This document shows, one piece after another, positions 18,943-26,676 of a stretch of 64,000 nucleotides of DNA. How positions within the stretch are numbered: position 1 is the first letter of the stretch; every line of letters begins with the position of its first letter. The notes under the pieces were generated by a model that worked only from the letters and a program-made list of their open reading frames with translations, did not search any database and was not told the DNA's origin. The stretch comes from Mucilaginibacter tundrae (GTDB lineage: Bacteria; Bacteroidota; Bacteroidia; Sphingobacteriales; Sphingobacteriaceae), in the NCBI RefSeq assembly GCF_013408825.1, contig NZ_JACCBZ010000005.1, positions 62,001 to 126,000 of the forward strand, given 5' to 3'. The position numbers and the translations under genes are program-made.

Positions 18943-18976
18943 AGTCTCCCCTGCCGGGGGAGATTTAAAGGGGGCT
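18943..18976. repeat. CTCCCC-type palindromic element, copy B (single arm)
   Basis: This 34-bp arm closely matches the right arm of copy A in the same orientation (GTCTCCC, GGGGGAGATTTA, GGGGGCT). It ends 3 bp before the dut ATG and thus makes up the dut translation-initiation region. The inner part folds as a short CTCCCC/GGGGAG hairpin. Confidence 0.8.
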
Positions 18977-18979
18977 AAC

Positions 18980-19414
18980 ATGATTATAAGAGTAATAAAC
19001 AAATCAAAAAACAGCCTGCCGGCTTATGAAACATTGCACGCCGCGGGTATGGATCTTCGCGCCGATGTGGAAACAACTGTAACCCTTGCGCCAATGGAAC
19101 GTAAACTGATACCGACAGGCCTGCATATTGAGCTGCCTGAAAGTTTTGAGGCGCAGATACGCCCGCGCAGTGGTTTAGCGTTTAAGCATGGTATTGGTAT
19201 TGTAAATTCGCCGGGTACTATTGATGCGGATTATCGTGGCGAAATAAAAGTACTACTCATCAACCTATCAACGGAAGTGTTTGAAATAAATACCGGCGAC
19301 AGGATAGCGCAAATGGTTGTAGCTAAACACGAAAAAGTGGATTGGGAAGAAGTAGAGGTTTTAAATGAAACTTCGCGCGGAGTTGGTGGTTATGGTCATA
19401 CAGGTGTTAGTTAA
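18980..19414 (+). CDS. dut: Deoxyuridine triphosphatase (dUTPase)
   Basis: Trimeric dUTP diphosphatase that keeps uracil out of DNA and supplies dUMP. The 144-residue product has all five family motifs in order: [43 protein letters not shown] and the C-terminal [10 protein letters not shown] arm. The ATG is unambiguous. It is the first of a tight run dut-TPR-DUF4292, with 4 bp to the next start. dcd, a second pyrimidine deoxynucleotide enzyme, lies at 55335. Confidence 0.97.
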   Translation: MIIRVINKSKNSLPAYETLHAAGMDLRADVETTVTLAPMERKLIPTGLHIELPESFEAQIRPRSGLAFKHGIGIVNSPGTIDADYRGEIKVLLINLSTEVFEINTGDRIAQMVVAKHEKVDWEEVEVLNETSRGVGGYGHTGVS

Positions 19415-19418
19415 TTAA

Positions 19419-21152
19419 ATGAAATTCAGGCTGCTTATATCTTCATTATTAATAATGCCGTTTTTTGCTTTGGCTCAAAGTAAAACCGGCAGTGGGGCAA
19501 CTATAGCCCCTGCCCGGCAAATGACCCAGATGGATAGCCTGGTGGTTAAACAGCTTTTCTACTCAGCTATGGAAGCCAAGGTGACCGAAAATTACAGTCA
19601 GGCTGCAGAGATGTTTAACCGGGTTCTGCAGATGGAGCCCTCGAACGATGCCGCGCTTTATCAGCTTGCCGAGCTAAAAGTCAGTAAAGAAGATTACACC
19701 AACGCCCAGGGATTATTGGAAAATGCTGTTGCTGTAAATCCCGATAACAAATGGTATTGGATGGCGCTTACCGAGTGTTACGAAAAAACAAATAATGCTA
19801 CGAAACTGGAAGGCGCGTTTAAGCAATTGATCAGGATTGATGCAGATGACACCGATTATAGGATGGACTATGCTAAAGTCCTTTACTATGAGCAAAAGTA
19901 TGATGACGCGTTAAAGGTTTACGATCAAGTTATAAAAATGAATGGCGGTATGGATGATAACGTGCTGGCGGGCCGCCAAAAAATATATTTAAAACAAGGC
20001 AAGATAGATCAGGCTGCTGCTGAGGCACAACAGATGATAGATGCTAATCCAAGTGAAATTAGATATTACCTGCTACTTGCCGAGCTTTATAACTCTAATA
20101 ATTTTGAAGATAAAGCGCTTAAGGTTTTACAAACGGCAGAGAAGACAAATCCTAAAAATCCGCAGCTGCATTTAGCTTTGGCTGATGTTTATCGGGAGCA
20201 AAAAAAATATGAAGATTGCTATAATCAGATAGAACTGGCTTTCCAAAGTCCTGATCTGGATATTGATCAGGAGATAAAGATAATTTCCGGCTACATCCCC
20301 AAATTCCCTGACCCGAATGCAAAAGCAAGCGCGCTGGAGTTAAGCAAAACAATTACCGTTGCCCATCCGGATGATTATAAAGCATGGGCCATGTATGGCG
20401 ATATGCTTGCCCAGAATGAAAAATATGCCGATGCAGAAAATTCCTATCGCAAATCAGTATCCATTGATGCGCAGCATTATGAAGTATATGATCAGTTGGT
20501 AAGGATCGAGATCAGCAATAGCGAATATGATGCTGCCATAAAAGATGGCGAGGTTGCATTATCCTATTTCCCTAACCAGGCCTGGATGAATTATTTGGTA
20601 GGCATCGCATACTCACAGCAAAAAAAATACGATAAGGCTATAAACTATATAAAAACAGCAACGTTATTAGCTACAGACGATAAAGAGTTGTTATCATTAA
20701 GCTATTCGTCACTTGGTGATTGCTATCATGAGTTAAAAGATGATAAAAACTCCGACGATGCTTATGATAAATCGTTAAGCTATAATCCGGATAACGCCTT
20801 TTCGCTGAATAATTACGCGTACTATTTATCGTTAAGAGGTGAAGCTTTGGATAAAGCGGCGCAGATGTCGGCCCATTCAAATGAGTTACAGCCAAACACC
20901 GCGTCGTTCGAAGATACTTACGCCTGGATACTCTTCAAACAAAAAAAGTATGCCGATGCCAAAATTTGGATCGAGAAAGCCATTTTGCACGATAAAACAA
21001 ATAGTGCCGTACAAACAGAACATTATGGCGATATTATGTTTTACTTGGGTGATACCGATGCCGCCGTTGCTAACTGGAAAAAAGCAAAGGCCCACGGTGA
21101 ACAATCGCCAATTTTAGACAGGAAAATAAATGAAAGAAAATACATTGAATAA
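19419..21152 (+). CDS. Periplasmic TPR-repeat protein
   Basis: A 577-residue exported protein with signal peptide (MKFRLLISSLLIMPFFALAQ) and tetratricopeptide repeats through most of its length. Examples are AAMLFNRVLQ-like units near residue 60, KALKVLQTAEKTNPKNPQLH near 240, and a C-terminal block SFSLNNYAYYLSLRG-like near 460. TPRs serve as protein-protein scaffolds. Its place between dut and a DUF4292 lipoprotein, upstream of an EnvC-like protein, is a recurrent Bacteroidota envelope neighbourhood (from memory), which suggests a scaffolding role in cell-envelope assembly. Its stop overlaps the next gene by 23 bp. Confidence 0.85.
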   Translation: MKFRLLISSLLIMPFFALAQSKTGSGATIAPARQMTQMDSLVVKQLFYSAMEAKVTENYSQAAEMFNRVLQMEPSNDAALYQLAELKVSKEDYTNAQGLLENAVAVNPDNKWYWMALTECYEKTNNATKLEGAFKQLIRIDADDTDYRMDYAKVLYYEQKYDDALKVYDQVIKMNGGMDDNVLAGRQKIYLKQGKIDQAAAEAQQMIDANPSEIRYYLLLAELYNSNNFEDKALKVLQTAEKTNPKNPQLHLALADVYREQKKYEDCYNQIELAFQSPDLDIDQEIKIISGYIPKFPDPNAKASALELSKTITVAHPDDYKAWAMYGDMLAQNEKYADAENSYRKSVSIDAQHYEVYDQLVRIEISNSEYDAAIKDGEVALSYFPNQAWMNYLVGIAYSQQKKYDKAINYIKTATLLATDDKELLSLSYSSLGDCYHELKDDKNSDDAYDKSLSYNPDNAFSLNNYAYYLSLRGEALDKAAQMSAHSNELQPNTASFEDTYAWILFKQKKYADAKIWIEKAILHDKTNSAVQTEHYGDIMFYLGDTDAAVANWKKAKAHGEQSPILDRKINERKYIE

Positions 21153-21948
21153 AGTACTGCTGGCTTGTTGCCTGCTGCTGGTATTTAGCTGTAAAGCCCG
21201 CAAGCTAGCTGCTACAACTGACAATGCCGCCGCAACTACTACCGCTGATGCGAAAAAGTACAGTGCTATTGAAGCTAAACTGGCACCGATCCGTTCACAT
21301 CAGTTAACGTTTAACACGTTTTCTGGCAAGGCGCATACAAGCTTGGATTTGGGTGGTAATAAAAACGATTGCACCCTGAATATCCGTATCGCGAATAACC
21401 AGAAGATATGGGTTTCAGTAACCGCACTGTTGGGCATCGAAGTGGCAAGGGCTGTTATCACGCCTGATAGCATAATGATCATTAACCGATTACAAGGTAT
21501 CTATATTAAAAAACCGTTCAGCTTTATTTATGCCTATACCAACGGACAAATTAACTATAGTATGTTGCAAGCGTTATTGGTTGGTAATGTCGTTCCGTCA
21601 CTGTTAAATGATAATATAGACTTTATTGCGTACACTAATGCCACTACCAATGCTAACAGCTTTGTGCTAAGCGGCAATCTTCAGGATATTATTTATTCGT
21701 TAACACTGGATGGCGATATGAGGGCTATTCAAACCAAGTTGAGCAGTCAGGAACAAGGTGTATCGCTGCAAGTAAATAACAGTAATTTTATACCATCGGG
21801 TTCGCAAAAGCTGCCATCGCAAATAGATATTGCTTCGGTAGCAAAAGATAAAAAAATACAGGTTAATTTGCGTTATGTTAAGGTTGATCTTAACCAGCCG
21901 CAGGATTATCCATTTAGTATCCCTTCGAGCTATTCACCCCAAAATTAA
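21130..21948 (+). CDS. DUF4292 lipoprotein
   Basis: A 272-residue lipoprotein with lipobox LVFSC near residue 21. The body fits the DUF4292 family, a Bacteroidota group with a LolA/LolB-like fold in some models. Recognisable segments are the FSGKAHTSLD start of the domain and SVTALLGIEVARAVITPDSI. By analogy with LolB-like proteins it might handle lipids or lipoproteins at the outer membrane; that is inference. It overlaps the TPR gene by 23 bp and precedes the EnvC-like gene by about 73 bp. Confidence 0.82.
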   Translation: MKENTLNKVLLACCLLLVFSCKARKLAATTDNAAATTTADAKKYSAIEAKLAPIRSHQLTFNTFSGKAHTSLDLGGNKNDCTLNIRIANNQKIWVSVTALLGIEVARAVITPDSIMIINRLQGIYIKKPFSFIYAYTNGQINYSMLQALLVGNVVPSLLNDNIDFIAYTNATTNANSFVLSGNLQDIIYSLTLDGDMRAIQTKLSSQEQGVSLQVNNSNFIPSGSQKLPSQIDIASVAKDKKIQVNLRYVKVDLNQPQDYPFSIPSSYSPQN

Positions 21949-21953
21949 AATTC

Positions 21954-21961
21954 TATTTTTG
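21954..21961 (+). promoter_or_regulatory. Candidate -7 element upstream of the EnvC-like gene
   Basis: TATTTTTG fits TAnnTTTG and lies about 60 bp upstream of the ATG at 22022, just after the DUF4292 stop. It could give the EnvC-like gene its own transcript inside the operon. Confidence 0.35.
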
Positions 21962-22021
21962 TGGTGTTGATGGCTGGAACGATAGACTTGCTGCCGAACA
22001 CAAACATATCACCAAATACGG

Positions 22022-23317
22022 ATGAGATCTTTTAAAATATTATTATTCCTGATTTTTGTTTTTTCGGCGATAGGGGCCCATGCCCAAAGTAGCTCCGAGC
22101 TAAAGCATCGCCGCGATAAACTGAATGAGGAGTTACAGGAGTTAAATACTGAGTATCAGCAAACTGCCAGTAATAAAAAAAGCACGCTTAAGCAGTTAAA
22201 TATCCTTAAAGCACAGATAAGCCTGCGCGAAGAAAAGATCAGTAACATCAATTCCGAAATAAGAAACTTAGATAATCAAATCTCCGAGAGTAATAATTCC
22301 GTACGTAGTTTACAAAGCCAGTTAAGTCAGCTTAAAAAGGAATATGCGGCAATGATTATGTTCGCGTATAGAAACCAAAGCGCATACAATAAGCTGATGT
22401 TTATTTTTGCTTCGCAGGATTTTAACCAGGCTTACAAACGCTTAAAGTACCTGCAACAATTTGGTACCTATCGCGAACGCCAGGCGAATTATATACAGGA
22501 AACAGAAAAAGACCTGAATGTTAAAATTGTTGAACTTGATAAGACAAAACAGGCAAAAGATGATTTGCTGAAAGACCAGGAGAAAGAAAAGCAAACCCTG
22601 GGCGATGAAAGAACCACGCAGGTACAAGTGGTTGTTGGTTTGTCCAAACAAATTGGGCAGCTTAAGCAGCAGCAAAAGGATGTTCAGCGTAAAATAGCTG
22701 CAACAAACCGTGAGATTGACGCGGCGGTACGCAGGGAGATTGAAGAGGCGAGGCGCAAGGCCGAAGAAGAAGCTAAAGAAGCAGCACGATTAGCCGCTGC
22801 AAAAGCTAAAGCCGAAAATAGAGAAGTGGTAGCACCTAAAAGGGCGGCGATAACCAAAGTATCAAGCAATAGCGAGGTGTTGAACGCTACGCCCGAGGCT
22901 GCCAGGTTATCAAACGACTTTTTGGGTAACCGTGGCCGTTTGCCATGGCCTGTTGCCAATGGCATGATAACACAGGGGTTCGGTGTTTATTATACGCCGG
23001 AGAATATTAAAAGCGAAAGCGACGGTGTTGATATAAAAAGTAACCCGGGCGCATCGGTAAGAGCGGTGTTTGAGGGTGATGTGATAAAGGTGGCTGATAT
23101 TAGTGGTACTTATTTAGTGTTGATAAGGCATGGTGAATACTTTACCGCTTACTCTAACCTACGGTCGGTTAGTGTTGCAAAAGGTGATAAGGTAAGCACT
23201 AAACAAAGTATAGGAACAGTGGCTACGGATTCATCAACAGGCGAGGCCAACGTACACTTTGGTTTATACAAAGGCGTTACCGCAGTTAATCCTAAGCTAT
23301 GGCTGGCGCCGAATTGA
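22022..23317 (+). CDS. EnvC-like murein hydrolase activator (degenerate LytM domain)
   Basis: A 431-residue exported protein: signal peptide ending near AHAQ, a long coiled coil about residues 25-260 rich in K, E, Q and R, then a C-terminal LytM/M23 domain about residues 310-428. The zinc site is incomplete: the first His of HxGVD is Ser (SDGVDIKS) and HxH is NVH. This is the pattern of EnvC/NlpD-type activators, which turn on amidases without cutting peptidoglycan themselves. A role in daughter-cell separation is therefore likely by family. A 21-codon frame (21970-22035) overlaps the start. Confidence 0.88.
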   Translation: MRSFKILLFLIFVFSAIGAHAQSSSELKHRRDKLNEELQELNTEYQQTASNKKSTLKQLNILKAQISLREEKISNINSEIRNLDNQISESNNSVRSLQSQLSQLKKEYAAMIMFAYRNQSAYNKLMFIFASQDFNQAYKRLKYLQQFGTYRERQANYIQETEKDLNVKIVELDKTKQAKDDLLKDQEKEKQTLGDERTTQVQVVVGLSKQIGQLKQQQKDVQRKIAATNREIDAAVRREIEEARRKAEEEAKEAARLAAAKAKAENREVVAPKRAAITKVSSNSEVLNATPEAARLSNDFLGNRGRLPWPVANGMITQGFGVYYTPENIKSESDGVDIKSNPGASVRAVFEGDVIKVADISGTYLVLIRHGEYFTAYSNLRSVSVAKGDKVSTKQSIGTVATDSSTGEANVHFGLYKGVTAVNPKLWLAPN

Positions 23318-23325
23318 TTTGAAAC

Positions 23326-23353
23326 TTTGTAATATTAAAATTGTTTATATTTG
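23326..23353 (+). promoter_or_regulatory. Bacteroidota-type promoter of the tat genes
   Basis: TTTG at 23326-23329, a 16-bp spacer and TATATTTG at 23346-23353 match the -33 TTTG / -7 TAnnTTTG architecture, although the spacer is slightly shorter than usual. The predicted start is about 16 bp upstream of the ATG at 23374. Confidence 0.5.
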
Positions 23354-23373
23354 TAGATTAAAATAGAGAAGAT

Positions 23374-23829
23374 ATGTTTAGTCAAGTTTTTTTATTTTTC
23401 GAGTTTACCGCGCCAGAGATAATGCTTATCCTGTTTGTGGTTTTGCTTTTATTCGGAGGCGAAAAACTTCCGGGATTGGCCAAAGGCTTAGGTAAAGGCA
23501 TCCGCGAATTTAAGGATGCATCAGAAGGCGTAAAGCGCGAAATAACCAGCCAGATAGACACTTTCCAGGCTAAAAAAGAAGCAGAGGCGGCGGCTGTTCA
23601 AAACCCGGCTACTACCCCGGTAAGCGATGTGCCTGTTGCGCCAACAGAAGCACCGGCTGTTATTGAGCAGCATGATACCGTACCGGTTGCCGAAATAGGA
23701 TCAATAGCGGCGGTTGAGCCGGTAAAAAATACCGTGCCCATTGCAGAGCCTGGCCACCTGAAGGAAACACCAATTGAGCGTGTAGTGCCTGAACCGGCTA
23801 ATACTACACACGAAGAGCATAAAGCGTAA
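23374..23829 (+). CDS. Twin-arginine translocase TatA/B-family protein, long tail
   Basis: Inner-membrane component of the twin-arginine system that exports folded proteins. A short N-terminal helix ([20 protein letters not shown]) is followed by the amphipathic [19 protein letters not shown] segment typical of TatA. The C-terminal tail (about residues 75-151) is rich in Pro, Ala, Val and Glu and is longer than in typical TatA, so a TatB-like role is possible. A second short TatA gene follows 36 bp downstream. No tatC is in the window. Confidence 0.85.
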   Translation: MFSQVFLFFEFTAPEIMLILFVVLLLFGGEKLPGLAKGLGKGIREFKDASEGVKREITSQIDTFQAKKEAEAAAVQNPATTPVSDVPVAPTEAPAVIEQHDTVPVAEIGSIAAVEPVKNTVPIAEPGHLKETPIERVVPEPANTTHEEHKA

Positions 23830-23865
23830 ATAAGAATATTAATCATTACATAAAACTTAAAAATC

Positions 23866-24063
23866 ATGGGATTAGACGGACCAGTGCTGATATTAATAGC
23901 CGCGGTAGTATTACTGATGTTTGGGGGTAAAAAAATACCTGAACTGATGAAAGGCTTAGGAAAAGGCGTTAAAGAATTTAAAGACGCTACCAACGGCGAA
24001 GGCACTACAACAACCACCAACACTACAACTCCAACAAATACCGAAGATAAACCTAAGGTTTAA
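23866..24063 (+). CDS. tatA: Sec-independent protein translocase TatA
   Basis: A 65-residue TatA: N-terminal hydrophobic helix ([19 protein letters not shown]), the conserved FGGKKIPEL hinge and amphipathic helix [15 protein letters not shown], then a Thr-rich tail ending in KPKV. TatA oligomers form the pore-like patch recruited by TatC. It is probably cotranscribed with the longer paralogue just upstream. Confidence 0.9.
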   Translation: MGLDGPVLILIAAVVLLMFGGKKIPELMKGLGKGVKEFKDATNGEGTTTTTNTTTPTNTEDKPKV

Positions 24064-24086
24064 TCTTCCGGTATCCTCATACATTT

Positions 24087-24119
24087 GAAGATCTGGAATT
24101 GAATTGATTTCAGATCTTC
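24087..24119 (+). terminator. Hairpin after tatA
   Basis: GAAGATCTG pairs perfectly with CAGATCTTC around a 15-nt loop, 24 bp after the tatA stop. There is no strong T-run, so it may be a weak or factor-assisted terminator. Confidence 0.4.
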
Positions 24120-24210
24120 AATTAACTGCTGTTTCAGACGGCAATCTCCATAAATCTTATCGGCTGGTATCGTATTAAGCACGACCAGAAGTTGAAATGA
24201 CCTGCACTTG

Positions 24211-24678
24211 TTATCGTATCTTTTTGAATGCTTTTTTCTTATCGTTCCAAATCCAATATTCAGGAGTACAGAAAGCACAACTATTATGACCAGGGTTTAC
24301 AATCACTAACCTACTATTACGTTTAAAATCGTAACCCACTGAAGCAGTCAGAGCGTGATAAACAACCCCTGTTTTAAGATCAACTACAGCAGCGTCCTGT
24401 CATTCCGATCCGCAACCCCAGTAAACAAAACAATAATGTCCTGCAAAGTTAAGACCTGTTGCTCCATGCCATTCAACCATTTCCTTTTTGGAGTAATAAG
24501 TGTCCCTGATAGTGGTTCGAAATTGCTCTGCAAGCTTGTTGCCTTTCAGTTTTAATGGGGCAGGTTTACCTTTATAGATAAGCACATGGTAAGTATTAAA
24601 GGAGTGTTGTTGTGCACTCGCTATTATACTGAAAAGCATCAAAAAAGAAGAACAAAGAATTAGGAGGGTGATTTTCAT
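24211..24678 (-). pseudogene. Secreted protein gene interrupted by one in-frame TGA
   Basis: Reading the minus strand from the ATG at 24678 gives a signal peptide (MKITLLILCSSFLMLFSIIA then SAQ) and a domain ending NFAGHYCFVYWGCGSE, then TGA at 24402-24400. The same frame continues without a shift as QDAAVVDLKTGVVYHALTAS and on to a TAA at 24211-24213, 156 codons in all. The two halves together look like one small exported protein, so this is a nonsense mutation or a recoded codon. The TGA falls where I would expect a Cys (WGCGxxC); TGC/TGT to TGA is a single change. Function unknown. A separate 72-codon frame across 24060-24278 overlaps the end and is probably spurious. Confidence 0.7.
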
Positions 24679-24757
24679 AAAAGAATTAGTTTAGGCTTGA
24701 CTAATATATAGAATAAATAAAAACTAAATCTGGATATCATCCATGGTTTCCCCCCCT

Positions 24758-24927
24758 GGCTTCAGTTTGTAACTGAAGTCCACCGATAAAGTCAGTCTGT
24801 GACTGACATTTAGCCAATTGGAGGCGGAGAATAAGTCCGATATTATTTATGCTTGGTTAAATGCTTAATCCGCAAGGAAAGTTATAAACTTTCCCGATCT
24901 GTTAGGCTTCAGTTACAAACTGAAGCC
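24758..24927. repeat. Cluster of four tight palindromes (REP-like)
   Basis: Four near-perfect stem-loops, each with a 3-nt loop: 24758-24780 (GGCTTCAGTT-TGT-AACTGAAGTC), 24791-24807 (GTCAGTC-TGT-GACTGAC), 24876-24894 (GGAAAGTT-ATA-AACTTTCC) and 24905-24927 (GGCTTCAGTT-ACA-AACTGAAGCC). The first and last are inverted copies of each other. This resembles a REP/BIME-like cluster of the kind moved by Y1 (RAYT) transposases, though no such gene is present. Confidence 0.75.
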
Positions 24928-24953
24928 AGTGAGGAAAAAAAAATAACCGGAAA

Positions 24954-25055
24954 CTAATCTTGAACTTTACCGCCTATAATATTTCTCGCATTGCCATTTG
25001 ATATTAAAGTGATCAGTAAAAAAAATATGAGGATGGTTTTATTAATTTCTTTCAT
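24954..25055 (-). pseudogene. Signal-peptide stub, probable gene remnant
   Basis: A 33-codon minus-strand frame: MKEINKTILIFFLLITLISN, then GNARNIIGGKVQD and TAG. The first part is a good signal peptide and IIGGKVQD resembles the start of a carboxypeptidase-regulatory-like domain found in many Bacteroidota surface proteins. It stops 27 bp before the palindrome cluster, so it looks like the 5' end of a gene lost by deletion. It could also be a real tiny exported peptide. Confidence 0.35.
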
Positions 25056-25185
25056 AGAGTATAATTTCTAGTTGTGATAGGTTTTTGTACAGAACCACTA
25101 ATATATTATCAATTTTTGAATTAATCCTTCAATTCAATTTCAATCTTTTAATCGTGTAACCGGATAAGTTTTTTATTTTAGCCCC

Positions 25186-26610
25186 ATGGCTAAAAACTAT
25201 TTCTCTTTAATTGAAATAAAGGGCGGGTTGCAAAGCGGGGAAGTTACCGTTGAGAAACTGGTAAAACATTATTTAGAAAACATTAAGGCTAATGCACATT
25301 TAAATGCTTTTAACGAAGTATTTGGCGAGGAGGCGTTAAGTCGTGCAAAAGATATTGATGCCCGCATACAATCTGGTAATGCCGGTAAACTTGCCGGTAT
25401 GGTTATCGGTATAAAAGATAATATCTGCTACAAAGATCATCAGGTTTCGGCCTCATCAAAAATATTAGATGGTTTTACTTCCATCTACTCATCAACCATC
25501 GTCGAGCGTTTATTAGCCGAGGATGCTGTCATCATTGGCCGTTGCAATTGCGACGAGTTTGCCATGGGCGCCAGTAACGAAAGTTCATACTTCGGCCCGG
25601 TAAAAAACCATGCCGATAATACTAAAGTTTCGGGTGGCTCATCAGGAGGATCAGCAGTTGCCGTGCAAGCGGATATGTGCCTCGCGGCTATTGGTACCGA
25701 TACTGGCGGTTCGGTACGCCAACCAGCTTCTTTTTGCGGTTTGATAGGTTTAAAACCTACCTATGGCCGTATTTCACGGTATGGTGTAATATCTTATGCT
25801 TCGTCATTTGATCAGGTTGGCCCGATCACTAAATCTGTTGAAGATGCTGCCCTGTTATTAGAGGTAATGGCTGGAGTTGATGAATACGATAGCACATTAT
25901 CAACCCAAAAAGTACCTTCATTTAGCGCAGACCTCAAAGAACCCGGAAAGAAAAAGATAGCCTATTTACAAGAATCATTATCAAGCCCCGGTGTTGATGC
26001 CGAAGTAAAAAATGCCTTAACACAAGCTATAGAAAAACTACGTGCCGAAGGCCATACCGTTAAACCTATCGCTTTTGAATATTTGGATTATTTAGTACCA
26101 ACTTACTACATTTTAGCAACGGCTGAAGCTTCATCAAATTTGGCAAGATACGATGGCGTACATTATGGCTACCGCAGTCCAAACGCTACTGATTTGCAGT
26201 CAACCTACAAACTGTCACGTTCTGAAGGTTTTGGTAAAGAGGTTAAGCGCCGCATTATGCTGGGTACATTTGTATTAAGCGCCGGTTATTACGATGCTTA
26301 TTACGCTAAGGCCCAAAAAGCCCGCAGGTTGATAAGAGAAAAAACACAGGAGATTTTAAAAGAATATGACTTTATACTCACGCCAACCGCGCCCGAACCA
26401 GCCTACGATATTGGCAAGGAAGAAACTGATCCGGTAGTGAGTTATTTGGCAGATATTTTTACCGTACAGGCATCATTATCAGGTTTACCGGCAATTTCTT
26501 TACCGGTGGGCAATAACAGCAAAGGTTTGCCGTTAGGTTTACAATTATTGGCCGGGCAGTTCGAGGAGCAGGAATTGTTAAATTTTTCTAAATATTTCGT
26601 TAAACTATAA
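25186..26610 (+). CDS. gatA: Glutamyl-tRNA(Gln)/aspartyl-tRNA(Asn) amidotransferase subunit A
   Basis: Amidase subunit of GatCAB, which releases ammonia from glutamine to amidate Glu-tRNA(Gln) or Asp-tRNA(Asn). The 474-residue product has the Ser-cisSer-Lys triad: Lys77 in GIKDNI, Ser152 in GGSSGGSA and nucleophile Ser176 in GTDTGGSVRQPA. The length is normal and the ATG at 25186 is preceded by an AT-rich leader. gatB and gatC are not adjacent. Confidence 0.97.
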   Translation: MAKNYFSLIEIKGGLQSGEVTVEKLVKHYLENIKANAHLNAFNEVFGEEALSRAKDIDARIQSGNAGKLAGMVIGIKDNICYKDHQVSASSKILDGFTSIYSSTIVERLLAEDAVIIGRCNCDEFAMGASNESSYFGPVKNHADNTKVSGGSSGGSAVAVQADMCLAAIGTDTGGSVRQPASFCGLIGLKPTYGRISRYGVISYASSFDQVGPITKSVEDAALLLEVMAGVDEYDSTLSTQKVPSFSADLKEPGKKKIAYLQESLSSPGVDAEVKNALTQAIEKLRAEGHTVKPIAFEYLDYLVPTYYILATAEASSNLARYDGVHYGYRSPNATDLQSTYKLSRSEGFGKEVKRRIMLGTFVLSAGYYDAYYAKAQKARRLIREKTQEILKEYDFILTPTAPEPAYDIGKEETDPVVSYLADIFTVQASLSGLPAISLPVGNNSKGLPLGLQLLAGQFEEQELLNFSKYFVKL

Positions 26611-26676
26611 AAAATTGCAACATTAGTAGTGTTTAAGGCGTATCAATACCCTTAGTTAAAAAAACTGTTGATAAAG

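Noticed and set aside
24060..24278. 72-codon frame on the minus strand after the interrupted gene
   Set aside because: It overlaps the pseudogene's 3' end in a different frame and matches no family. It is probably an accident of the decayed region.
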